A DNA stretch of 64,000 nt. Source: Lacticaseibacillus nasuensis JCM 17158. Lineage in GTDB: Bacteria > Bacillota > Bacilli > Lactobacillales > Lactobacillaceae. The notes under the pieces were generated by a model. It had not been told where the DNA came from, ran no database searches, and saw only the letters and a list, made by a program, of their open reading frames with translations. The DNA lies in contig NZ_AZDJ01000032.1 in NCBI RefSeq assembly GCF_001434705.1, positions 148,735 through 212,734 on the forward strand. Direction: 5' to 3'. Both the position numbers and the translations under genes were made by a program. This document shows, in pieces, positions 16,438 through 24,338 of this stretch (position 1 is its first letter; each line of letters begins with the position of its first letter).

Positions 16438-17763
16438 TTAAATCAAGTAGTGCAAGTCGCTGGTCACCGACGGGTAGGCGTAGATGCCTTCCTTGGCCTG
16501 GGCCACCGACACGCCGGCGTTCATCAGCAGCGTCACCGTGTTGATCAACTCGTCGGCGGTGGTGGACACCACCACGGCGCCGGCGAGTTGGCCGGAACGC
16601 TTGTCTTCAATCATCGTCACGCTGGCGTCGGTTTCCTGCACACGGTTATAGGTGTACCAGTGCGTCACGTCGTTGGTCACAATGGCGTAGCGGTCGGGCT
16701 GCGCCTGCGCGGTGGCCACGGGTACGCCGACTTGAGCCAGCTTGGTGGTGGAGAAAACAATTTCCGGCTGGGCCGGATACGCGATTGGACTCGTCTCCCC
16801 CAGCAGCTGGCGGGCCACATAGCGCCCTTCAAACCCGGCCACCGGCGTGAGCTTCGGCTGCGGCTTGTCGATCACATCCCCAACGGCATAGATGCTCGGT
16901 ACGCTGGTTTGCAGGTGGTCGTTCACCGTCAGCCCCCGCACCGTGGCGGCGACGCCGAGGGCCTTGAGGCCATTAGGCAGCGCGGGCACCCGGCCGATGG
17001 CAGAAAAGGCTCGCGCCACGGTGAGGGAAAAGTCGCCGCCGCTGAGCCGCACGCCAGTTTCCGCCGCGGCAATGGCCGTCACGTTGACGTTGTCGTGGAA
17101 CTGCACGCCGCGCTTGATCAACAGCGCGCGCAGCTGCGCCACCGCCGGCTCCGGAAAGGCGCGCAACGCCCGCTCGGAGTGGTTGATGATGTGGACCTGA
17201 GCGCCGGCAGCGGCGGCAATGTTGGCCAGCTCGAGGCTGACGAAGCCGGCCCCGAGAAAGGCCATGGTGTGCGGCAATTGCGGCATCGCGAGAAAATCGG
17301 TGCTCGTGCCAAGCAGGTAGGCGCCTGGCACCTGCGGCATGGCCGGTGTGCGGCCGGTGGCGATGATGATGGCTTCGCCGCGGTAGCGTTGCCCCGCGAC
17401 GCGCACCGTGTGCGGGCTCACCAGCTCCGGGGCCCCGGTAATCGTGGTGACGCCTTGCGCCTGCAAGCCGCGCTCGGTGCCGCCGGGGACACTGTCGGTG
17501 TAGCGCTTTTTAAACGCCATCAAGGCCGGCCAGTCGATGTGCGGCGCGCCGGTGATGCCCGAGCCGGTCATGCGCGCGGCGTAATCGCGCGCCTCCACGG
17601 CACTATACAGCATCTTCTTGGGGTCGCACCCGAAGTTCGGGCAGGTGCCACCCCACAAGTTCCGTTCAATCACCAACACGTGCTTGGTGGGTGCCAGCTC
17701 GCTGGCCGCGGCCAATCCGCCAGGCCCCCCACCGATAATAATCACGTCATATGCTTCTGCCAT
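16438..17763 (-). CDS. FAD-dependent pyridine nucleotide-disulfide oxidoreductase (glutathione reductase-like)
   Basis: A 441-residue flavoenzyme beginning MAEAYDVIIIGGGPGGLAAA (FAD site). The redox pair is C41-C46 in GGTCPNFGCDPKKML; a second nucleotide-binding GAGFVSLELA and the FAD motif IYAVGDVID are present. The C-terminus reads YAYPSVTSDL where glutathione reductases have the His-Glu HPT motif, so the electron acceptor is uncertain; glutathione reductase annotation is possible but unproven. It lies 38 bases after the osmoprotectant ATPase gene (minus direction). Confidence 0.88.
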   Translation of the reverse strand: MAEAYDVIIIGGGPGGLAAASELAPTKHVLVIERNLWGGTCPNFGCDPKKMLYSAVEARDYAARMTGSGITGAPHIDWPALMAFKKRYTDSVPGGTERGLQAQGVTTITGAPELVSPHTVRVAGQRYRGEAIIIATGRTPAMPQVPGAYLLGTSTDFLAMPQLPHTMAFLGAGFVSLELANIAAAAGAQVHIINHSERALRAFPEPAVAQLRALLIKRGVQFHDNVNVTAIAAAETGVRLSGGDFSLTVARAFSAIGRVPALPNGLKALGVAATVRGLTVNDHLQTSVPSIYAVGDVIDKPQPKLTPVAGFEGRYVARQLLGETSPIAYPAQPEIVFSTTKLAQVGVPVATAQAQPDRYAIVTNDVTHWYTYNRVQETDASVTMIEDKRSGQLAGAVVVSTTADELINTVTLLMNAGVSVAQAKEGIYAYPSVTSDLHYLI

Positions 17764-17801
17764 GCTCGTCTCCTCCGTTTCCAGGTTGCGACTGTGCAAG
17801 A

Positions 17802-18743
17802 TTAATTCGTGCTTGTGCGCGCCGCCAAGAAGCGCATCACCGCTTGGCGACTCAGGGTAAAGGGACCGGCTGCCCCGCGCACGATCACGGTGTCGGCCTC
17901 GGTTAACTGCGCGATGACCTGACTTAATGGCAAGTCGGCGGCGAGACTCACGCCGTCGTCGCAAGGCTCGCCGAATTCGGCCAGCTCCCCCACCGGCGTG
18001 TCCAGCAAGTCGCGCCGGGCGCCGGCAAAGAAGTCATCGACAAAACTCGACGCCGGCGACTCGGCGATTTCCTGCGGCGTGCCGATTTGCACCAGCTTGG
18101 CGTGGTGCATCACCCCGATGCGGTCGCCGAGCCGCAGCGCCTCGGTCATGTCATGGGTGACAAAGACAATGGTGGTGTTCAGCTGCGCGTGCAACTCGAG
18201 CACCAAGTCCTGTAGCTGCGTGCGCACCAGCGGATCCAGCGCGGAAAATGGCTCATCCATCAAAACCACCGGCGGCTTCGAGGCTAACGCGCGAATGATG
18301 CCAACGCGTTGCTGCTCGCCACCGGACAGCTGCTTAGGCAGGCGGTCGCGATACTCCGCCGGCGGCAGCTTCACCGCGGTCAACAAGTCATCGACGGCGG
18401 CTTTCACCTGGGCTTTGGGCCAGTGCTTCATCTCCGGAATCAAGGCGATGTTTTGGCCCACGGTCATGGTCGGAAACAAGGCGATTTGCTGGAGCACATA
18501 GCCGATGTCCCACCGCAGTTCGCGCAGCGAGTAGTCCGTGACCGCCTTGCCGCGCATGCGAATCACGCCCGCGTTTGGCGTCACCAGCCGGTTGATCATC
18601 TTCAGCGTGGTCGTTTTCCCACCACCAGACGGACCGACCAAGACGAACAACTCGCCTTCTTCGATGTTTAAGGTGAGGTCCGCCACCACCGGCGTGTCGT
18701 GATATTCCTTGGTGACGTGGTCAAATTCGATTAGATTACTCAT
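17802..18743 (-). CDS. opuCA: Glycine betaine/carnitine/choline ABC transporter ATP-binding protein
   Basis: A 313-residue ABC ATPase of the ProV/OpuCA type. Walker A GPSGGGKTT (37-45), signature LSGGEQQRVGIIRAL, Walker B VVLMDEPFSALDP and the H-loop FVTHDMTEAL are intact. The C-terminal 80 residues are the region where OpuCA proteins carry CBS domains, here apparently one shortened CBS-like module. It energises uptake of osmoprotectants with the fused permease/binding protein encoded upstream, whose stop overlaps this ATG by 8 bases. The symbol is by analogy. Confidence 0.9.
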   Translation of the reverse strand: MSNLIEFDHVTKEYHDTPVVADLTLNIEEGELFVLVGPSGGGKTTTLKMINRLVTPNAGVIRMRGKAVTDYSLRELRWDIGYVLQQIALFPTMTVGQNIALIPEMKHWPKAQVKAAVDDLLTAVKLPPAEYRDRLPKQLSGGEQQRVGIIRALASKPPVVLMDEPFSALDPLVRTQLQDLVLELHAQLNTTIVFVTHDMTEALRLGDRIGVMHHAKLVQIGTPQEIAESPASSFVDDFFAGARRDLLDTPVGELAEFGEPCDDGVSLAADLPLSQVIAQLTEADTVIVRGAAGPFTLSRQAVMRFLAARTSTN

Positions 18744-20268
18744 GCCGCGCCTCCAGCAAGCCGTGCTGTTGCAGGTACGCCTTGGCCACCTTGGCCGCGG
18801 ACTCCTGCTTGACGCCGACTTCATAGTTCATCTCCTGCATCTGCTTCTCGCTGATGCGCCCGGCCAACCGGTTCAAGGCCCGCACCAGCCGCGGGTGGGC
18901 CTTGGCAAACTTGGCCTTCATCACCGGCGCCCCGCGGTAAGTGGCAAACACGCGCTTGTCGTCGCGCAACGCCACCAGGTGATACTGGCGCAGCTGAGCG
19001 TCGGTGGAGTAGCCATCGGTCACCACCACCTGGCCCTTGACGATGGCCTGATAGCGCAGCGAGGCATCCAGCGTGCTCACCGCCAGGTTCAACCCGTACG
19101 CCTGCTTGAGGCCCTTGTAGCCATCGGCGCGGTCGTTGAACTCCAGGTCGAACCCGGCGCGCGTACGGCCGAGCTTGGTCAAGTCGCTGATGGTGGTCAA
19201 CCCGTGCGCCTTAGCAAAGCTTTGCTTCACCACCAAGGCGTAGGTATTGTTGTACTGCATCGGCTTGAGCATCGTCAGCCCGCTTTTGGCCAGCAACGCC
19301 TTGGCAATCGGGTAGCTGTCGGCGCCGGCATCGATTTGCCGTTGCTGGGCCTGAGACGGCTTGGCCAAGGCGGTGACCACCGTGCCGGTAAACTCGGGAT
19401 ACAGGTCAACCTTGCCGGACTTTAACGCGCTAAACAAGAAACTGGTTTGGCCAAAGTTTGGCTTCAAGGTCACCGTGACGTTGGGGTCGGCCTGCTCGAT
19501 GAGCTGCTTGTACATGTTAATGAGAATCTCCGGCTCGCTCCCGAGCTTGCCGGCCACCACGATTTCTTCTTTAGGCTGCTGCCAGGCGTGATACCCTGCC
19601 GCGCCGCCGCCGAGGACGACGAGGATGGCCGCCAGCCAGCCGAGCTGGCGCCACTTCAGGCGCTGCACCACCGCCAAGCCGGCGCTGAACACCAGCGCCA
19701 AGGCGGCCGAGGCAATCGCCCCGATCAAGGTCAAGGCCGGGTCGTTACGGTTGATGCCCAGTAGGATGAACGTCCCGAGGCCCCCGGCCCCAATCAAGGC
19801 CGCCAAGGTGGCCGTACCGATGATCATCACGGTAGCAGTGCGAATGCCGCCGATGATCACCGGCAGCGCCAACGGCAACTCGACGCGCAGCAGCTGCAGG
19901 TAGCGCGGCATGCCAAAGGCGCGCTCCGCCTCACGGTACGCCGGGTCGATATCGGCCAGCCCCACGTAGGTGTTTTGAAAAATCGGCAGCAAGGCATACA
20001 CGACCAAGGCGATGATGGCCGGGACGTTGCCGATGCCGACAAAGGGAATCAACAGGCCCAACAACGCCAGCGACGGAATGGTTTGCAACACGCCGGTGAC
20101 TTGCAGCAAGACGTTGGCGATGCGCTTGTGCGGCTGCACCCAAATCGCCAAGGGCACGGCAATCACCACCGCGATGATCAGCGCGATCAAAGATATCTGT
20201 AAATGCTGGCCAAGGGCGACCCACAAGTCACTGCGCCGCGCCAAAAACGTCTGCCAAATCGTCTGCAT
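18736..20268 (-). CDS. opuCB: Osmoprotectant ABC transporter, permease fused to substrate-binding domain
   Basis: A 510-residue fusion. Residues 1-215 are a ProW/OpuCB-type permease (LQISLIALIIAVVIAVPLA, EAA-loop REAERAFGMPRYLQLLRVELP, GAGGLGTFILLGI). A transmembrane linker follows (WLAAILVVLGGGAAGYHAW), then residues about 235-510 are an OpuCC/ProX-like binding protein (VVAGKLGSEPEILINMYKQL, DLYPEFTGTV). Such fusions are common in lactic acid bacteria and put the binding domain on the outer face. The start ATG 20268 has GGAGG. Substrate (betaine, carnitine or choline) cannot be read from sequence alone. Confidence 0.92.
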   Translation of the reverse strand: MQTIWQTFLARRSDLWVALGQHLQISLIALIIAVVIAVPLAIWVQPHKRIANVLLQVTGVLQTIPSLALLGLLIPFVGIGNVPAIIALVVYALLPIFQNTYVGLADIDPAYREAERAFGMPRYLQLLRVELPLALPVIIGGIRTATVMIIGTATLAALIGAGGLGTFILLGINRNDPALTLIGAIASAALALVFSAGLAVVQRLKWRQLGWLAAILVVLGGGAAGYHAWQQPKEEIVVAGKLGSEPEILINMYKQLIEQADPNVTVTLKPNFGQTSFLFSALKSGKVDLYPEFTGTVVTALAKPSQAQQRQIDAGADSYPIAKALLAKSGLTMLKPMQYNNTYALVVKQSFAKAHGLTTISDLTKLGRTRAGFDLEFNDRADGYKGLKQAYGLNLAVSTLDASLRYQAIVKGQVVVTDGYSTDAQLRQYHLVALRDDKRVFATYRGAPVMKAKFAKAHPRLVRALNRLAGRISEKQMQEMNYEVGVKQESAAKVAKAYLQQHGLLEARHE

Positions 20269-20489
20269 CGTCAATCCTCCGTAGGATAAACATAACACAA
20301 TTGCAGCCGAATTTGCTTACTCGGCGTCAGTATTTACCCTTTGAAAAATAGGCGATAGTTGCGGCACATGGCCGGGCGCCGCTGCTGCTTTCAGCATACC
20401 AAACCGGCGCCTTGTTCGCCTCACGCAAGGGTTGCAACCGACCCGCAGGCGCTATAAACTAGTCTAACTACGAATGAAGGAGGCGCGTC

Positions 20490-22772
20490 ATGGAAAATGC
20501 CACCCTAGCCGCCGAACAGCGGCGTGTCGCCCGCGTCGACGCCTTAATCGCCGCGCGGCTGGCAACGGTCAAGCAGCAGCGCACCATGGCGATGCGCGAC
20601 CTGACCGAAATCGAACAATCCTACGGCGATGCCACCAAGGTCAACATCACCGAAGTCGACGACCGCATGGAAACCAACGCCGCCGTCCAACAACAAAAGA
20701 TGATGGTCGCTCGCGCCGCCGAAAATGAAACGATCCTCGGTCACGAAGAAGCGCGCCTACAGCTGCTACAAGGCAGCCCGTATTTTGGCCGCATCGACAT
20801 CAGTGAGGCCGGGGAGCACGACACCTTGTACATCGGCCTGGGTACCTTTCAACACGGCGATGATTTTCTCGTTTACGACTGGCGCGCCCCGATTGCCTCG
20901 ATTTATTACAATGGCACGCTGGGGCCGGTGAGCTATTCGGCCCCCACCGGCGAGCAAACCGTCACCTTGGAGAACAAGCGCCAGTTCAAGATCGAACACG
21001 GCCAGATCACCAACATGTTCGACACCAACGAAACCGTCGGCGACGAGATCCTTCAAAGCGTCCTCGGTGAACAAAGCAGCGACTACATGAAAAACATCGT
21101 CGCTACCATTCAACAAGAGCAAAACGACATCATTCGCGACACCACCAGCGACCTGTTGGTGGTGCAAGGCGTCGCCGGCTCCGGCAAAACCAGCGCGGTG
21201 CTGCAGCGCGTCGCCTACTTGCTCTACCACTCCCGCAGCCACCTGGCCGCCGACCAAATGGTGTTGTTCTCGCCCAACCAGCTGTTTGCCAATTACATCT
21301 CCGAGGTGCTGCCCAGCCTTGGCGAGAAAAACATGCGTCAGGCCACGCTCGCCGAGTTCTTCGCCAAGCGCTTCATGGGCTTGCAGGTGGAGACCTTGTT
21401 TGACCGCTTCGAAAAAGACGCCACCGGGCTGCCGGAGCCGGCCGCGGCGATTCGCCGCATCAAGGAGGACCCGGCGTTTCTGGCCGCCATCGACCGCTAC
21501 GTCTCCGTGCCGCCAGCCACGCCGCTGTTCGTCGACGTGACCCTAAACGGCGAAGTCTTTTTCGCCGCCAGCACCATCACCAAGATCTACCAAAGCCAGC
21601 CTGTATCGATGACCGCCACCGATAAGTTCCTTGCCACCAAAAACACGCTGATCAAGCGGCTCAATCAGCGCATCAAGATGGCCACGTTTGAAGACTGGGT
21701 CCAAGACCGGCTCGGCTTGTTGAACCAAGAAGAGGTGCGCGACATCGTTGGCGATCAGCGCTTCGACTCCGGCGACGCCGAGCAGCGCTTCGTCGCAGAG
21801 CACATCGTCGCAGAGGCCTTTGCCCCGGTGTATGACGCCTTGTACAACGACTACTTCTTCGACGCCTATGCCGAATACTGTCGCTTCCTGGCCACCGTGC
21901 CGGCACCGGCCATTGACCCGGCGGTGTGGGCCACCATGGCCGATAGCGTCACCGCCGGCATCGAGCGCCACGAGTTGCGCCTCGAAGACGCCGCCCCGCT
22001 GTTATACCTGCGCGACCGCGTCACCGGTGGCGGCACCAACGACGCGATTCAATACGTCTTCGTCGACGAGATGCAAGACTATAGCGCCGTGCAACTGCGC
22101 TACCTGCATCACGCCTTCCCCAAGGCTAAGCTCACCTTGCTGGGCGACAGCCGCCAAGACGTGTTCACCGCCGGGTATCACCCTAGCGACTTCATTCACG
22201 AGATTCGCGCGATATTTCCCGGGAAAAGCGTTCGCCTCATCACGCTGAACAAGAGCTACCGCTCGACGGCGCCAATCACGGACTTCGCCAAGGCGTTGCT
22301 GCCGACACACGACCACATCCAGTCCTTCAACCGGGCCGGCCACAAGCCGCGCGTCGTCACGCTGACGCCGGAGACGGCACTCACCGGCGTCACGCAACTG
22401 GTCAGCGCCTTGGCCGCCACCAACGACACCGTCGCCATTCTCACCCGCGACGCGGCCAGCGCCGCCCAGCTGTACGCCAGCCTGCGCCTCGATACGCCGA
22501 CGCACCTGCTGTCCGCAGGCGACCACACCTTACACACCGGCTGCCTGATCTTGCCGGTGTACTTGGCCAAGGGGTTGGAATTCGACGCCGTGGTCGGCTA
22601 CGACGTGTCGGCCACCACCTACACACAAGCCGCCGACTGCGACATCTTATATACCCTCGCCTCGCGCGCCTTGCACGAGCTCGTGCTGGTGGCCATCGGC
22701 GCCGTCAGCCCGTTAGTCGCTGCCTTGCCTGCGCAGCTATACGACACCACGCGCACCACCGTGACTCAATAA
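20490..22772 (+). CDS. helD: HelD-like RNA polymerase recycling helicase
   Basis: A 760-residue UvrD/Rep-like superfamily 1 ATPase. The N-terminal coiled-coil (about 1-90) and DWRAPIASIYYN motif are typical of HelD, which inserts arms into RNA polymerase channels and releases stalled enzyme. Walker A is GVAGSGKT at about 227-234 (VVQGVAGSGKTSAVLQR), Walker B is YVFVDEMQDYSAVQL, and motif VI region VYLAKGLEFDAVVGYD is present. Length matches the family. AAGGAGG precedes ATG 20490. It is a single-gene unit ended by a 19 bp palindromic terminator. Confidence 0.93.
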   Translation: MENATLAAEQRRVARVDALIAARLATVKQQRTMAMRDLTEIEQSYGDATKVNITEVDDRMETNAAVQQQKMMVARAAENETILGHEEARLQLLQGSPYFGRIDISEAGEHDTLYIGLGTFQHGDDFLVYDWRAPIASIYYNGTLGPVSYSAPTGEQTVTLENKRQFKIEHGQITNMFDTNETVGDEILQSVLGEQSSDYMKNIVATIQQEQNDIIRDTTSDLLVVQGVAGSGKTSAVLQRVAYLLYHSRSHLAADQMVLFSPNQLFANYISEVLPSLGEKNMRQATLAEFFAKRFMGLQVETLFDRFEKDATGLPEPAAAIRRIKEDPAFLAAIDRYVSVPPATPLFVDVTLNGEVFFAASTITKIYQSQPVSMTATDKFLATKNTLIKRLNQRIKMATFEDWVQDRLGLLNQEEVRDIVGDQRFDSGDAEQRFVAEHIVAEAFAPVYDALYNDYFFDAYAEYCRFLATVPAPAIDPAVWATMADSVTAGIERHELRLEDAAPLLYLRDRVTGGGTNDAIQYVFVDEMQDYSAVQLRYLHHAFPKAKLTLLGDSRQDVFTAGYHPSDFIHEIRAIFPGKSVRLITLNKSYRSTAPITDFAKALLPTHDHIQSFNRAGHKPRVVTLTPETALTGVTQLVSALAATNDTVAILTRDAASAAQLYASLRLDTPTHLLSAGDHTLHTGCLILPVYLAKGLEFDAVVGYDVSATTYTQAADCDILYTLASRALHELVLVAIGAVSPLVAALPAQLYDTTRTTVTQ

Positions 22773-22811
22773 CGCAAAATGGGACCCCGCTGCGGGGTCC
22801 CATTTTGCGTT
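22771..22811. terminator. Bidirectional rho-independent terminator
   Basis: A perfect 19 bp inverted repeat (AACGCAAAATGGGACCCCG, loop CTG, and its complement) lies between the convergent helD and CPBP protease genes and overlaps the ends of both. Confidence 0.93.
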
Positions 22812-23487
22812 ACGGCAGAAACGTCGCGACGAGGTTGTTGAGAAAGTGCAACCCAATGTCGTAGCGAATGTCTTTGGTGTACGCATAGGTGGCGGTAAAC
22901 ACCGCACCCATGCCGGCGTACAGCAGCCAGTTCCAGAAGTCGGTGGGCATCGTGTGCGCCGTGGCAAAGGCCACCACCGACACCACCCCGGCCAGCCAGC
23001 GCCAGCGCACGGTGGCTTGATGTGGAAAGGCGTGCATCAACAAGCCGCGGAAGATGAATTCCTCCACCGGCGGCGCGCCGAGTACGGTCAACAGCACCAT
23101 CGGCACCGTCGCCGTTTTCATCAGCTTCATCAGCTCGATTTGGTTCTCGGCTTCATGGGTGATGCCGGTGCGGACTAACACGTAATTCAGCGCCTGCACC
23201 ACCACCAACGCGAGAATCATCAGCACCAGGAATTTCACGCGTGAGCGATTCAGGCGCTGATTGTGATACACCCGGGGTACTTCCGAGCGCAGAAAATAGT
23301 GATACACCGTGACGCAGAAGTAGATCAAGGCGCCAAACACCAAGAGAAACAAGATGCCGTCGAGCCACCAGGCGGTATGGCCGTCACTGACCAGCGCCGG
23401 CATCAAGACGATCACCTGCGCCAAGCTATACAAGAAGAACATGCCGACTACTGTTGCCAGCCGACCAAGGATTTTGCCAATGTGCAT
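22810..23487 (-). CDS. CPBP-family intramembrane metalloprotease
   Basis: A 225-residue membrane protein with about six helices, starting at ATG 23487 behind AGGAGGG. The CPBP (Abi/Rce1-like) catalytic motifs are APPVEEFIFRGLLM (Glu142, Glu143, Arg147), FATAH about 35 residues later and DIGLHFLNN near the C-terminus. Members cleave prenylated or peptide substrates; in lactobacilli many sit in bacteriocin immunity loci, but no bacteriocin gene is visible here. The tRNA-Thr gene lies immediately upstream. Confidence 0.9.
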   Translation of the reverse strand: MHIGKILGRLATVVGMFFLYSLAQVIVLMPALVSDGHTAWWLDGILFLLVFGALIYFCVTVYHYFLRSEVPRVYHNQRLNRSRVKFLVLMILALVVVQALNYVLVRTGITHEAENQIELMKLMKTATVPMVLLTVLGAPPVEEFIFRGLLMHAFPHQATVRWRWLAGVVSVVAFATAHTMPTDFWNWLLYAGMGAVFTATYAYTKDIRYDIGLHFLNNLVATFLP

Positions 23488-23522
23488 GCGACCCTCCTGC
23501 GTGCTTGACCCATGACTCATGC

Positions 23523-23595
23523 AGCCGTCTATCGGGTTTGAACCGACGACCTCAGCCTTACCATGGCTGCGCTCTACCTACTGAGCTAAGACGGC
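23523..23595 (-). tRNA. tRNA-Thr (anticodon GGT)
   Basis: On the minus strand a full cloverleaf can be drawn: acceptor GCCGTCT/AGACGGC, D-arm GCTC/GAGC, anticodon stem CAGCC/GGCTG around loop ATGGTAA (anticodon GGT), and T-arm GTCGG-TTCAAAC-CCGAT. The 3' end is followed by GCA, so CCA is not encoded. Confidence 0.95.
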
Positions 23596-23636
23596 ATTAG
23601 GTTAATCATATCTGATGCGCCGCCGGCAGGCAACCG

Positions 23637-24275
23637 TTAGCGCAGGCCGGCCCACTCGGCCTTGAATTCCGCGACGAACTCGCGCATCACCTGCTCCCGC
23701 GCCGTCGCCAGCTGCCGCCCCGCCGCCGTGTTCATCTGGTCCGCCAAGTGAAACAGCTTTTCTTCAAAATGGTTCAGCGTCGTCGTGTCCTCGCGGTACG
23801 TCGCCGCCGTTAACGTCTGGCGCGGCGGGATGGCGGGATCATACAGTGCCGTGGCGTGGGCGCCGCCATATTGAAAGGCGCGGGCAATGCCGATGGCCCC
23901 AAGCGCATCGAGGCGGTCGGCGTCTTGCACGAGCTGACCGGCTAGCGACAGCGGCTGGTGGTGCGCCAGATTGGCCTTGAACCCCATGTGATCGATGATG
24001 GTGAGAATTTCCGTTTGCATGGCGGCATCCGCCCCGGCCGCCGCCAACGCGGCCTGCGTGCGGGTTCGAGCGGCCGGCACCAAGGCGACGAGTTTGTCGT
24101 CATAGGTGTCATGCAGGGTCGCCGCGGCCAGTACCACCGCTCGGTCCACGCCAGGCGTCAAGTCGCACAACCGCCGCGCTGTCGCCACCACGCGGGTGAT
24201 GTGATCAAAGCCGTGGCCCGAGCCGTCACCGGCGGCCACCTGTCGGGCAAATGCGGTTAACTGTGCCAGTTCCAT
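23637..24275 (-). CDS. HD-domain phosphohydrolase
   Basis: A 212-residue HD-superfamily protein. HGFDHITRVVATARRL supplies the first His, ATLHDTYDD the HD dyad, and LVQDADRLDALGAIGIARAF the distal Asp; this order matches the YpgQ/YedJ group, which hydrolyses nucleoside triphosphates with a metal. It lies alone between the tRNA-Thr gene and divergent uvrA2. ATG 24275 is chosen over the adjacent GTG 24278 because of spacing to AGGAGG. Confidence 0.9.
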   Translation of the reverse strand: MELAQLTAFARQVAAGDGSGHGFDHITRVVATARRLCDLTPGVDRAVVLAAATLHDTYDDKLVALVPAARTRTQAALAAAGADAAMQTEILTIIDHMGFKANLAHHQPLSLAGQLVQDADRLDALGAIGIARAFQYGGAHATALYDPAIPPRQTLTAATYREDTTTLNHFEEKLFHLADQMNTAAGRQLATAREQVMREFVAEFKAEWAGLR

Positions 24276-24338
24276 CACGCGTCCTCCTTGAATTGCTGTG
24301 GTACGATGAACCTATTATGACACAAAGAAGGTCACCTC

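Noticed and set aside
16450..17805. 451-codon plus-strand frame opposite the disulfide oxidoreductase
   Set aside because: Shadow of a well-supported flavoenzyme; composition dominated by His, Arg, Gly and Val with no recognisable domain.
22810..23487. Bacteriocin immunity protein
   Set aside because: CPBP proteases often have this role, but no bacteriocin precursor with a double-Gly leader or transport gene was found within several kb.
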